The notes under the pieces: generated by a model
Databases searched by the model: none
The model's input: the letters and a program-made list of their open reading frames with translations, nothing else
Told to the model about the DNA's origin: nothing
Translations under genes and position numbers: made by a program
Shown: positions 42,605-51,278 of the stretch, piece by piece
How the letters are laid out: every line of letters begins with the position of its first letter
Position numbering within the stretch: position 1 is the stretch's first letter
Assembly (NCBI RefSeq): GCF_001320245.1
Contig: NZ_BCBA01000060.1
Location: forward strand, 1 to 63,298
From: Pseudomonas sp. NBRC 111124
GTDB taxonomy: Bacteria; Pseudomonadota; Gammaproteobacteria; Pseudomonadales; Pseudomonadaceae
Length of the DNA stretch: 63,298 nt
Direction of reading: 5' to 3'

Positions 42605-44837
42605 TGCAGTCGACCGTGTACTGGCCGCTTTCGTTCTGCAGGCCATGCACATCGGCGACGAAGCCCGGGAAGCCACGGTTGAAGGCCCGGGCGAACGCCA
42701 GGTAATCGAGGATCGAGCGGGTCGCGTGGGTGAACTGCTCACCCGGCATGATCAGCGGAATCCCAGGCGGATACGGCACCAGCATCACCGCCGCAACCCG
42801 CCCGAGCAGGGCCTCGATCGGCACCGCTTCCACCTCCCCGCGCACCATCTGGTCATAGGCCCGCGCCGGGCTCACGGCCACTTCCGGCAAACGTGTGAAC
42901 AAGCGCTTGAGTTGCTTGGCCGTGGCATGGGTGCGGTAGCAGTCATGCAATTGCTGGCACAGGTCGCGCAGACCCAGCCCCTGATAACGCGCAGTATCGA
43001 CCGCGACGACACTCGGCAGGCAGGCATTGAGCGCCGTGTTGGCGTCGTAATGGCGCTTGAACTCCAGCAACTCGGTAAGCAGTGTGCTCCACTTGCCCTT
43101 GGTGATGCCCATCGAGAACAGCACCAGAAAGCTGTACAGGCCGGTCTTCTCCACCACCAGCCCACGTTCCCAGAGAAACTTGCTGACCACCGCTGCCGGT
43201 ATGCCGTGCTCACCCAGCACGCCACCGGCACTGAGCCCAGGCATCACCAAGGTCACCTTCAGCGGGTCGAGCAGCACATAGTCGTCGGCCACCTCGCCGA
43301 AGCCATGCCACTCGGCGGCCGGTTGCAGCAGCCAGTCCTGCGCGGCCAGGCGCTGGATGCCCTCCGCTGCTGGCGGCTGCCAGATGCTGAACCACCAGTC
43401 CTCGGCGGCGATGTGTTCACGCAGGTTGGCCAGGGCGCGACGAAAACTCAAAGCTTCATCGAACATCTCCTGCAGCAGCGAACGCCCGGCCGGGCCTTCC
43501 ATCATGGTCGAGGCCACGTCCAGCGAGGCGAGGATGCTGTATTGCGGCGAAGTGGAGATGTGCATCATGAACGCTTCGTTGAAGCGGTCGCGGTCCAGCT
43601 GGCGCTGGGCGCCATCCTGCACGTGGATCATCGACGCCTGGCTGAAGGCGGCCAGAAGCTTGTGGGTGGAATGGGTGCTGAACACCAGCGGGCTGCTCTC
43701 GCTGCACGCAGTGCCCATGGCGAAGCGGCCCTCGAAAAACTCATGGAAGGCTGCATAGGCGAACCAGGCCTCGTCGAAGTGCAGCACTTCGACGCTGGTG
43801 CCCAGCGCCTGCTTGATCAGCCCAGCGTTGTAACACAGCCCGTCGTAAGTGGAGTTGGTCACCACCGCCAGCTTGATCCGGGGTTCACGCCCCTTGGCCA
43901 AGGGGTTGGCCTGGACCTTGGCCTGGATCGACTCAGGGCTGAACTCGCTGAGCGGGATCGGCCCGATGATACCCAGCTCGTTGCGCTCCGGGCACAGGTA
44001 GATGGGGATCGCACCGGTCATGATGATGGCGTGGACCACCGACTTGTGGCAGTTGCGGTCGACCAGCACCAGGTCATCGCGGCCCACCATGGCATGCCAG
44101 ACAATCTTGTTGGCGGTGGAAGTGCCATTGATGACGAAAAAGGTGTGATCAGCGCCGAAGTTGCGCGCAGCGCGGGCCTCTGCCTCGGCCAGAGGGCCGG
44201 TGTGATCGAGCAGCGACCCCAGCTCCGGCACCGAGACTGACAAATCCGAGCGCAACGTATTTTCACCGAAGAACTGGTGGAACGCCTGGCCCACCGGGCT
44301 CTTGCGGTAGGCCACGCCACCACCGTGGCCGGGCGTGTGCCACGAATAGTTGGACTGGGCGGTGTGCTGCACGAGGGCCTTGAAGAACGGCGGCAACAGG
44401 CCGTCGAGGTAGTTGTGCGCAGCACGCGCCACCTGGCGGGCGAGAAACGGCACGGTATCTTCGAACAAATAGAGGATGCCACGCAGCTGGTTGAGCTCGC
44501 TCATGGCCTCGGCCGGGGCGTTTTCCAGGGTGACCTGCTCGCCCAGGGCGAAGATCGGCAGGTTGGGCGCCCGCAGGCGGGCCAGGCGGATCAGCTCTGC
44601 CATGTTCTGCAGCAGATGGGTGTTGTCGCCGACGCCCTCGGCGGCGATCAGCATGCAGGCCAGGCCATGGTGGGTGGTGGCGACCAGGCGCGCCTCGGTG
44701 TGATCGGCAGCCTTGATGATGGCGAAGCCGTCCTGGCTCAGTTCCTCGGCGATGCCGCGGATGCGCTCTCCAGCAACGCTGTCGGCCTTGATGGCGCGGT
44801 GGACGATGAGGATCGGGAACTTGAGGTCCTTGTACAT
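42588..44837 (-). CDS. ldcA: Lysine/arginine/ornithine decarboxylase
   Basis: A 749-residue PLP-dependent fold-type I decarboxylase: wing domain (1-125), PLP core (about 150-470; SWHTPGHGGGVAYRKSP) with Lys393 forming the Schiff base (THSTHKLLAAF) and Asp355 binding the pyridine ring, and C-terminal domain. The family includes E. coli CadA and SpeC; by context next to dnaQ it corresponds to the P. aeruginosa lysine decarboxylase LdcA, which makes cadaverine. Last gene of the methyltransferase-rnhA-dnaQ-ldcA run, with a 57-base gap after dnaQ where it may have its own promoter. Confidence 0.92.
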   Translation of the reverse strand: MYKDLKFPILIVHRAIKADSVAGERIRGIAEELSQDGFAIIKAADHTEARLVATTHHGLACMLIAAEGVGDNTHLLQNMAELIRLARLRAPNLPIFALGEQVTLENAPAEAMSELNQLRGILYLFEDTVPFLARQVARAAHNYLDGLLPPFFKALVQHTAQSNYSWHTPGHGGGVAYRKSPVGQAFHQFFGENTLRSDLSVSVPELGSLLDHTGPLAEAEARAARNFGADHTFFVINGTSTANKIVWHAMVGRDDLVLVDRNCHKSVVHAIIMTGAIPIYLCPERNELGIIGPIPLSEFSPESIQAKVQANPLAKGREPRIKLAVVTNSTYDGLCYNAGLIKQALGTSVEVLHFDEAWFAYAAFHEFFEGRFAMGTACSESSPLVFSTHSTHKLLAAFSQASMIHVQDGAQRQLDRDRFNEAFMMHISTSPQYSILASLDVASTMMEGPAGRSLLQEMFDEALSFRRALANLREHIAAEDWWFSIWQPPAAEGIQRLAAQDWLLQPAAEWHGFGEVADDYVLLDPLKVTLVMPGLSAGGVLGEHGIPAAVVSKFLWERGLVVEKTGLYSFLVLFSMGITKGKWSTLLTELLEFKRHYDANTALNACLPSVVAVDTARYQGLGLRDLCQQLHDCYRTHATAKQLKRLFTRLPEVAVSPARAYDQMVRGEVEAVPIEALLGRVAAVMLVPYPPGIPLIMPGEQFTHATRSILDYLAFARAFNRGFPGFVADVHGLQNESGQYTVDCIKECG

Positions 44838-44894
44838 CCAGCTGCTACCCCGCAGGACTGTTGGTCCTTTTCAGGGTAGTTGAGCCTTGTGCAA

Positions 44895-45674
44895 TCAGCT
44901 GGCAGGTGTCTCGGTCAGGGCTTGCCACATCGAAGGCCCACCCGCCGACTTGGCGATTGCCGCCAGCCGCTCGGCATGCGCTTCGAGCTCTTCGGCATTG
45001 GCCATGATCACCCGCCCGGGCGCACGCCCGACGATGCGGCGGATCTCGCTGCCAGCGGTGCCCTGCCCATCGTCGTCGCCGTCAGCCCCGTGCCCAGCCA
45101 GCGAGAGGCTGGTCTGGCCACCGGTCATCGCCAGGTAAACGTCTGCCAGCAACTCGGAGTCGAGCAATGCGCCGTGCAGTTCACGGCCGGAGTTGTCGAT
45201 GTCGTAGCGTTTGCACAGCGCATCGAGGCTGTTGCGCTGCCCTGGGTGGCGGGCACGGGCCAGCAGCAGGGTGTCGAGGATGGTGCAGTGGTTAGCGATG
45301 TCGGCGCGGTCGCTCTGCCCCAGCAAGGCGAACTCGTTGTTGATGAAGCCGACGTCGAACGCCGCGTTGTGGATGACCAGGGTGGCGCCCTGGATGAATT
45401 CGAAGAACTCTTCGGCCACATCGGCGAAGCGCGGCTTGCCGATCAGGAACGCATCGGTAATGCCGTGGACGTTGATCGCGCCCTCGTCACTTTCGCGGTC
45501 GGGCTGCAGGTAGACGTGGAAGTGCCGCCCGGTCAGGCGCCGGCCTATGACCTCGACACAGCCGATCTCGATGATCCGATGGCCTTCGCTGACCGGCATA
45601 CCGGTGGTTTCGGTATCGAGAATGACCAGGCGTTTATCTTGCTGCTGCTCCACGCGGGGCGCTCCAACTTGCAT
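44895..45674 (-). CDS. dnaQ: DNA polymerase III epsilon subunit (proofreading exonuclease)
   Basis: A 259-residue DEDDh 3'-5' exonuclease. Asp20 and Glu22 in VILDTETTG (Exo I), the Asp in VIHNAAFDVGFIN (Exo II), and His...Asp in HGALLDSELLADVY (Exo III). QTSLSLA just after the nuclease domain is the beta-clamp-binding motif. The C-terminal segment would bind the alpha subunit. The ribosome-binding site is weak. It follows rnhA by 30 bases, the usual pairing in gammaproteobacteria although often divergent in enterics. Confidence 0.97.
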   Translation of the reverse strand: MQVGAPRVEQQQDKRLVILDTETTGMPVSEGHRIIEIGCVEVIGRRLTGRHFHVYLQPDRESDEGAINVHGITDAFLIGKPRFADVAEEFFEFIQGATLVIHNAAFDVGFINNEFALLGQSDRADIANHCTILDTLLLARARHPGQRNSLDALCKRYDIDNSGRELHGALLDSELLADVYLAMTGGQTSLSLAGHGADGDDDGQGTAGSEIRRIVGRAPGRVIMANAEELEAHAERLAAIAKSAGGPSMWQALTETPAS

Positions 45675-45704
45675 CAGTTACAAAGGCGGCGATTGTACCG
45701 CAGC

Positions 45705-46151
45705 TCAACGCTTGGCGCGCACTTCCTCGACGCCGCGGTTGGCCAGCTGGTCGGCGCGTTCGTTGCCGGGGTGGCCGATGTGCCCGCGCACCCACTTCCA
45801 GGTGACCTTGTGGCGGTTGACCTGCTCGTCGAGCAATTGCCACAGGTCGGCGTTCTTCACCGGTTCCTTGGACGCAGTCTTCCAGCCGCGCTTCTTCCAG
45901 TTGACCATCCACTCGTTGATGCCCTTCATCACGTACTGCGAATCGGTGGTCAGCACCACTTCACACTCACGCTTGAGCGCCATCAGCCCCTGGATCGCGG
46001 CCATCAGTTCCATGCGGTTGTTGGTGGTTTCGCGTTCGCCGCCCCACAATTCCTTCTCGACGCCCTTGAAGACCAGCAGGACGCCCCAGCCGCCCGGGCC
46101 AGGGTTGCCCTTGCAGGCGCCATCGGTATACATCTCGACGCTTTCGCTCAT
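45705..46151 (-). CDS. rnhA: Ribonuclease HI
   Basis: A 148-residue RNase HI. Active-site acidic residues Asp10 (MYTDGACKGNPGPGGW), Glu in NNRMELMAAIQGL, Asp in LTTDSQYVMKGI, and the late GNERADQLA motif with His before it. It cuts RNA in RNA:DNA hybrids. Start at 46151; a longer frame is only the overlap with the upstream gene. Between the methyltransferase and dnaQ, 13 bases from the former. Confidence 0.98.
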   Translation of the reverse strand: MSESVEMYTDGACKGNPGPGGWGVLLVFKGVEKELWGGERETTNNRMELMAAIQGLMALKRECEVVLTTDSQYVMKGINEWMVNWKKRGWKTASKEPVKNADLWQLLDEQVNRHKVTWKWVRGHIGHPGNERADQLANRGVEEVRAKR

Positions 46152-46164
46152 GTACCACTCATGT

Positions 46165-46938
46165 TCAGTGCTTTTCGGTATCCGGATTGGCGGCGTTGCG
46201 GTTGACCTTGGCCAGTGGCAGCGGCAACAGCTTGCCCATCGGCTCGCGGCGCACCTGGCGCAACGGCCGCAGGCCGACCACCATCTTGCGCGCAACCAGC
46301 AAGTAGACGCCGCCGCCAGCACTTTGCCAGCCTCCCGCCATCCGCTCCCAGCCTGCCAGGCGATGCTGCCAGGCCGGCGAAGTGAGCGGCGGACGATAGC
46401 ACCCGAAGCGGCGTTTCTCCAGCGCGAAGCCCAGCAGGTTGAGCCAGTCGCCGACCCGTGACGGCGAGATGCAGCGCGCCTTGCGCAGGGCGCCATGGCT
46501 GAAGAAATGGCGCATGCCCCAGCCGCTCCAGGGGTTGATGCCGACGATCAGCAGGTGCCCGCCCGGGCGCACCGCGCTGGCCGCTTCGCGCAGCAAACCG
46601 TGGGGCGACAGGCTGAAGTCCAGGCCATGCTGCAGCACCACCACGTCTGCCGCATGCTCGCTCAAGGGCCAGGCCTGCTCCTCGCAGACAATCTCCACCC
46701 CCGGCAGCGGTGCGCCCAGGCGCACGTTGCGCTGCACCTGCGGCGCGCTGGGTGGCGCCTCGGCACAGGGGCCGTAGTGCACGAGGTAGCCACCGAAGAA
46801 GCGCCCAAGCTCTTCTTCCAGCAGTTTTTCCTCTTCCTTCAGCATCAGCTGGCCGAGTGGACCATTGAACCACTCACGGGCCAGGCTGATCAGTTCAACC
46901 CATTCCGGGTCGGCCTGAGCAAAGGCTTGGTCGGTCAT
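46165..46938 (-). CDS. SAM-dependent methyltransferase (class I)
   Basis: A 257-residue protein with a class I methyltransferase core: EIVCEEQAWPLSEHAADVVV for motif II and LQHGLDFSLSPHGLLREAA, VRPGGHLLIVGINPWSGWG for motif III-IV. The glycine-rich motif I is weak. The substrate is unknown; this gene is always near rnhA/gloB in pseudomonads as I recall. Start at 46938 with GGGAG; divergent from gloB by 85 bases. Confidence 0.88.
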   Translation of the reverse strand: MTDQAFAQADPEWVELISLAREWFNGPLGQLMLKEEEKLLEEELGRFFGGYLVHYGPCAEAPPSAPQVQRNVRLGAPLPGVEIVCEEQAWPLSEHAADVVVLQHGLDFSLSPHGLLREAASAVRPGGHLLIVGINPWSGWGMRHFFSHGALRKARCISPSRVGDWLNLLGFALEKRRFGCYRPPLTSPAWQHRLAGWERMAGGWQSAGGGVYLLVARKMVVGLRPLRQVRREPMGKLLPLPLAKVNRNAANPDTEKH

Positions 46939-47023
46939 TGCGCTCTCCCTCGAAGGTTCTCGCACTGCGCCATCGCGGCTAAGATGGCCAGATGTGCCAC
47001 GCCTGGCGATACGGATCCGCACC

Positions 47024-47803
47024 ATGATACAGATCGACGCTCTTCCCGCTTTCTCCGACAACTACATCTGGTTGTTACAGGATACTGCCAAACGCCGCTG
47101 CGCGGTGGTCGACCCCGGCGATGCCGGCCCGGTGGAGGCTTGGCTAGCCGCCAACCCCGGTTGGGCACTGGACACCATCATGGTGACCCACCACCACCAT
47201 GACCATGTCGGCGGCGTCGAACGCCTCAAGCAGAAGACCGGCGCCCGCGTCTGCGGCCCGGCCCGCGAGCAAATCCCGGGCCTTGACCTGGCACTGGACG
47301 AGGGCGACCAGGTCAGCGTGTTGGATGTGGCCTTCCAGGTACTGGCCTTGCCGGGCCACACCCTGGGGCATATCGCCTATTTCAGCGATCAGCCAACAAC
47401 CCCGCTGCTGTTCTGTGGTGACACCTTGTTCGCCGCCGGCTGTGGCCGCATGTTCGAAGGCACGCCAGAGCAGATGCAGCCTGCCCTCGCCCGCCTGGCA
47501 GCACTGCCGGAACAGACCGAAGTCTACTGCGCCCATGAATACACCCTCAGCAACCTGCGCTTCGCCAAGGCCGTGGAGCCCACGAACCTGCATGTTCTGC
47601 AGCGGTTCGAAGACGTTACCCGGTTGCGTGCCGAAAATCGCATCACATTGCCATCAACCATCGGTCTGGAGCGCCTGACCAACCCCTTCCTGCGTACCGC
47701 TGAAACATTAGTTAAACAAAAAGCAGACGAATGGAAGGGACATTCAAACGACTCGCAGGTCACTGTTTTTGCTGCTTTGAGGTCTTGGAAGGACACCTTC
47801 TGA
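47024..47803 (+). CDS. gloB: Hydroxyacylglutathione hydrolase (glyoxalase II)
   Basis: A 259-residue metallo-beta-lactamase-fold hydrolase. Metal ligands in THHHHDHVGG (residues 55-64), PGHTLGH, GDTLFAAGCGRMFEG and CAHEYTLSNL; the C-terminal glyoxalase II domain recognises glutathione. It splits S-lactoylglutathione in methylglyoxal detoxification. Start at 47024 (MIQIDALPAF). Codirectional with mltD, which begins 100 bases on. Confidence 0.97.
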   Translation: MIQIDALPAFSDNYIWLLQDTAKRRCAVVDPGDAGPVEAWLAANPGWALDTIMVTHHHHDHVGGVERLKQKTGARVCGPAREQIPGLDLALDEGDQVSVLDVAFQVLALPGHTLGHIAYFSDQPTTPLLFCGDTLFAAGCGRMFEGTPEQMQPALARLAALPEQTEVYCAHEYTLSNLRFAKAVEPTNLHVLQRFEDVTRLRAENRITLPSTIGLERLTNPFLRTAETLVKQKADEWKGHSNDSQVTVFAALRSWKDTF

Positions 47804-47903
47804 TAACCTCAAGATATATCGCAGACGGTTCACAACGGTTGACCCAGGCGGGTGCGGTTTCTAGAATCGCCGAAATTTTTTGCCCGGACACCCCTGCCCG
47901 CCG

Positions 47904-49328
47904 ATGTCTTCCCGTAGCCGCAGAACCGCTCATTCAGTCGCTCTGACGCGTCTGGCCCAAATCAGTGCGCTGGCGCTGGCCGCCACCCTGGTGGGCTGCC
48001 AGAGCACCCGTCAGGTCGACGAAGCCGACAGCGTTCGCGTGCACAGCTACCAGGCGCGGATCAAGCACAAGCCCGCGCCGCTGGCAGTCAAGCCTGCCGA
48101 ACCGCCACAGGATGTATGGGAGCGCATGCGCCAAGGCTTTGCCCTGCAGGACAGCATCGACGTTAACCCGCGCATCGAGCAACAGCGCCTGTGGTTCGCC
48201 AGCAACCCGACCTTCATCGAGAGCGCAGGCGAACGCGGCAGCCTTTACCTGCATTACATCGTCGAGCGCCTCGAAGAGCGTGACATGCCGCTGGAACTCG
48301 CATTGTTGCCGGCCATCGAAAGCGCCTACAACCCGATGGCCTACTCGCGCGCCAGTGCTGCAGGCATGTGGCAGTTCATGCCGGCGACGGGGCGCCACTT
48401 CAACCTGCGCCAGACCAACTTCTACGACGGCCGTCGCGACATCACCGCGTCGACCAACGCAGCGCTGGACTACCTGACCCGCCTGCACGACATGTTCAAC
48501 GGCGACTGGCTGCTGGCCCTGGCCGCCTACAATGCCGGCGAAGGTACCGTCAGCCGGGCCATCGAGCGCAACGAGAAGCTCGGCCTGCCGACCGATTACT
48601 GGAACCTGCCACTGCCGCAGGAAACCCGTGACTACGTGCCCAAGCTGCTGGCATTGTCGCAAGTAGTGTCCACGCCTGAAGCCTATGGCGTAAACCTCAA
48701 CCCGATCGCCAACGAGCCCTACTTCGAAGCGGTGGCCATCAACGAGCGCCTCGACCTGTCGCGGGTCGCTGCCTTCGCCAACATCGACGAAGACGAACTG
48801 ATCCAGCTAAACCCGGCCTTCAAGAAGCGCATGACCGTGGATGGCCCCCAGCAACTGCTGGTGCCCACCGCCAAGGCGCAACTGCTTAGCGCCAGCCTGT
48901 CCAACCTCAAGCCCGAACAGCTGGTCAGCCTGCAGCCGAACAAGGCCGTGTTCGCCGCGGCCGTGGCCGAAGCCAAGGCGCCTGCAGCGCGCAGCTACCG
49001 GGTCAAGCGTGGCGACAGCCTGGGCAGCATCGCCAAGGCCAACCGGGTTGCGGTCAGGGACATCCAGCGCTGGAACAAACTGCCGGGCAACCGTGTCAAG
49101 GCCGGCCAGGTCCTCGCCCTGCGCGGCGGCAGCGCGCCAAGCGCTGCCGGCAACCGCGTGGCAGCCTCCGGGCAGCGTTCTACCCAGTACAAGGTGCGCA
49201 AGGGTGATTCGCTGTATCTTGTAGCCAAACGTTTCAATGTCGAGATGCAGCACCTCAAGCGCTGGAACCCACGCAGCGGGCATGCACTCAAGCCAGGCCA
49301 GACGCTGACCGTCTACCTCTCGCATTGA
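47904..49328 (+). CDS. mltD: Membrane-bound lytic murein transglycosylase D
   Basis: A 474-residue lipoprotein. Lipobox LVGC in ATLVGCQST, an SLT goose-type lysozyme-like domain (about 110-260) with catalytic Glu in LLPAIESAYNPMA and NAGEGTVSRA, and two C-terminal LysM repeats (YRVKRGDSLGSIAKANRV; YKVRKGDSLYLVAKRFNV) that bind peptidoglycan. It cleaves glycan strands to 1,6-anhydro products during wall turnover. Start at 47904 (MSSRSRRT). Upstream of the yej-like importer. Confidence 0.96.
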   Translation: MSSRSRRTAHSVALTRLAQISALALAATLVGCQSTRQVDEADSVRVHSYQARIKHKPAPLAVKPAEPPQDVWERMRQGFALQDSIDVNPRIEQQRLWFASNPTFIESAGERGSLYLHYIVERLEERDMPLELALLPAIESAYNPMAYSRASAAGMWQFMPATGRHFNLRQTNFYDGRRDITASTNAALDYLTRLHDMFNGDWLLALAAYNAGEGTVSRAIERNEKLGLPTDYWNLPLPQETRDYVPKLLALSQVVSTPEAYGVNLNPIANEPYFEAVAINERLDLSRVAAFANIDEDELIQLNPAFKKRMTVDGPQQLLVPTAKAQLLSASLSNLKPEQLVSLQPNKAVFAAAVAEAKAPAARSYRVKRGDSLGSIAKANRVAVRDIQRWNKLPGNRVKAGQVLALRGGSAPSAAGNRVAASGQRSTQYKVRKGDSLYLVAKRFNVEMQHLKRWNPRSGHALKPGQTLTVYLSH

Positions 49329-49448
49329 TAAGACGCCGGGGCCGCACGGCGGCCTCGACAACTACCTGCAAAACCTCTCTTTTTCCATACCCGGCAAGCT
49401 GTTACTGTACCCCGACCAAAGCCCAACGCCTCTGGATCGGATGCCGAC

Positions 49449-51278
49449 TTGATACGTCCCCTCCTGCTGACACTCAGCCTGGCCTTGAGCTTCCCCGCCG
49501 TCGCGATGGTGAGCGAAAGCCACGGATACGCGCAGTTCGGCACGCTCAAGTACCCGGCCACATTCACCCACTTCGACTGGGTCAACCCGCAAGCGCCCAA
49601 GGGCGGTACCTTGCGGGCCATGGCATTCGGCACCTTCGACACGCTCAACCCCTACACCTTCAAGGGCACCAGCCCGGTCACCACGCCGAACTTCATGCAA
49701 TACGGCGTCAGCGAGCTGAACGAAACGCTGATGGTCGGTACCGGGCAGTACGACCCGTCCGGTGACGAGCCCACTTCCAGCTACGGCCTGATCGCCCGTT
49801 CGGTGGAGTACAGCGAAGACCGCAGTTGGGTGGTGTTCAACCTGCGCCCGGAAGCACGCTGGCATGACGGCACGCCGATCACCGCCTCCGACGTGGCGTT
49901 CTCGTACCGCACCCTGCTCAAGCAAGGCCATCCGATCTACCGCACCAACCTGCAGGAAGTGCAGCGTGTCGACATCCTCGGCCCGTTGCGCATCCGCTTC
50001 GTCTTCAAGCGCGCCGGCAACCCGCTGCTGATCCTGCGCCTGGGCGAAATGCCGGTGCTGCCCAAGCACTACTGGCAAAAACGTGATTTCGAGGCCACCA
50101 CCTTCGAGCCGCCGCTGGGCAGCGGGCCGTATCGCATCACCCAGGTGGAGCCCGGGCGGCGCCTGGTGTTCGAACGGGTAAAGAACTACTGGGGCAAAGA
50201 CCTGGCGGTGAACCGCGGCAAGTACAACTTCAACCGTGTCGAGTACGAGTTCTATCGCGATGCCACCGTGGCCTTCGAAGCATTCAAGGCCGGTGAGTTC
50301 GACATCTATATCGAGCACCAGGCAAAAAACTGGGCCAACGGTTACAACTTCCCGGCCGTGCGCCGCGGCGAGGTAATCAAGGCACAGATCCCGCACCGCA
50401 TCCCGACCCAGACCCAGGGCCTGTTCATGAACAGCCGCCGGGCCGCCTTCAGCGACCCCAGGGTGCGTCAGGCGCTGGGCCTGATGCTCGATTTCGAGTG
50501 GACCAACCGCGCCCTGTTCAGCAGCGCCTACCGCCGCGCGACCAGCTACTACCCCAACAGCGAGTTCGCCGCCGGCGGCGTGCCCACCGGCAAGGAATGG
50601 CTGCTGCTGGCGCCGTTCCGCGACCAGCTGCCCGACAAGCTGTTCACCCAGCCCTACCAGGTCAGCCATACCGACGGCCGCGGCATCGGCCGCCAGACCC
50701 TGCGCCAGGCGCTGGGCCTGCTGAACCAGGCCGGCTGGAAGCTCGACGGCCAGCGCCTGGTCAATGCCAAGGGTCAACCGCTGCGCATGGAACTGCTGCT
50801 GGTGAACCCGAGCCTTGAACGCATCCTGCAGCCTTATGTCGAAAACCTGGCCAGCATCGGCATCGACGCGCGCCTGCGCACCGTGGACCGTGCCCAGTAC
50901 AAACAGCGCCTGGACCAGTTCGACTTCGACATGATCCTGATGACCCTGAACCAGACCTTGAGCCCGGGCCTCGAACAGTGGCTGTACTTCCATTCCAGCC
51001 AAGCCACGACCAAGGGCAGCAAGAACTATGCTGGGGTCAAGGACCCGGTGGTCGACCACCTGCTCGACACCCTGCTGGCCGCGCGTACCCGCGACGACCA
51101 GGTCGCCGCTGCCCGCGCCCTGGACCGCGTGCTCTCATGGCAGTACTACATGATCCCCAACTGGTACCTCGACAACCACCGCCTGGCCTACCGTAACCGG
51201 TTCGCCTTCGTCACCACGCCGCCCTACACCCTCGGGCTGAATACCTGGTGGATAAAGCCTTCGGAGAACGCCCAATGA
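49449..51278 (+). CDS. Periplasmic peptide-binding protein of the ABC importer, copy 1 (YejA type)
   Basis: A 609-residue family 5 solute-binding protein with signal peptide (MIRPLLLTLSLALSFPAVAM). Signatures: YPATFTHFDWVNPQAPKGGT, WHDGTPITASDVAFS and PPLGSGPYRI, as in YejA. The only start is TTG at 49449. It is a tandem paralogue of the next gene and is coupled to it (ATGA). These proteins deliver peptides or microcin-like compounds to the permease. Two binding proteins with one translocator suggest two substrate ranges. Confidence 0.92.
   Translation: MIRPLLLTLSLALSFPAVAMVSESHGYAQFGTLKYPATFTHFDWVNPQAPKGGTLRAMAFGTFDTLNPYTFKGTSPVTTPNFMQYGVSELNETLMVGTGQYDPSGDEPTSSYGLIARSVEYSEDRSWVVFNLRPEARWHDGTPITASDVAFSYRTLLKQGHPIYRTNLQEVQRVDILGPLRIRFVFKRAGNPLLILRLGEMPVLPKHYWQKRDFEATTFEPPLGSGPYRITQVEPGRRLVFERVKNYWGKDLAVNRGKYNFNRVEYEFYRDATVAFEAFKAGEFDIYIEHQAKNWANGYNFPAVRRGEVIKAQIPHRIPTQTQGLFMNSRRAAFSDPRVRQALGLMLDFEWTNRALFSSAYRRATSYYPNSEFAAGGVPTGKEWLLLAPFRDQLPDKLFTQPYQVSHTDGRGIGRQTLRQALGLLNQAGWKLDGQRLVNAKGQPLRMELLLVNPSLERILQPYVENLASIGIDARLRTVDRAQYKQRLDQFDFDMILMTLNQTLSPGLEQWLYFHSSQATTKGSKNYAGVKDPVVDHLLDTLLAARTRDDQVAAARALDRVLSWQYYMIPNWYLDNHRLAYRNRFAFVTTPPYTLGLNTWWIKPSENAQ

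Noticed and set aside
42420..44240. Open frame of 606 codons on the plus strand opposite ldcA
   Set aside because: Shadow of a well-conserved decarboxylase; no domain and shadow-type composition.
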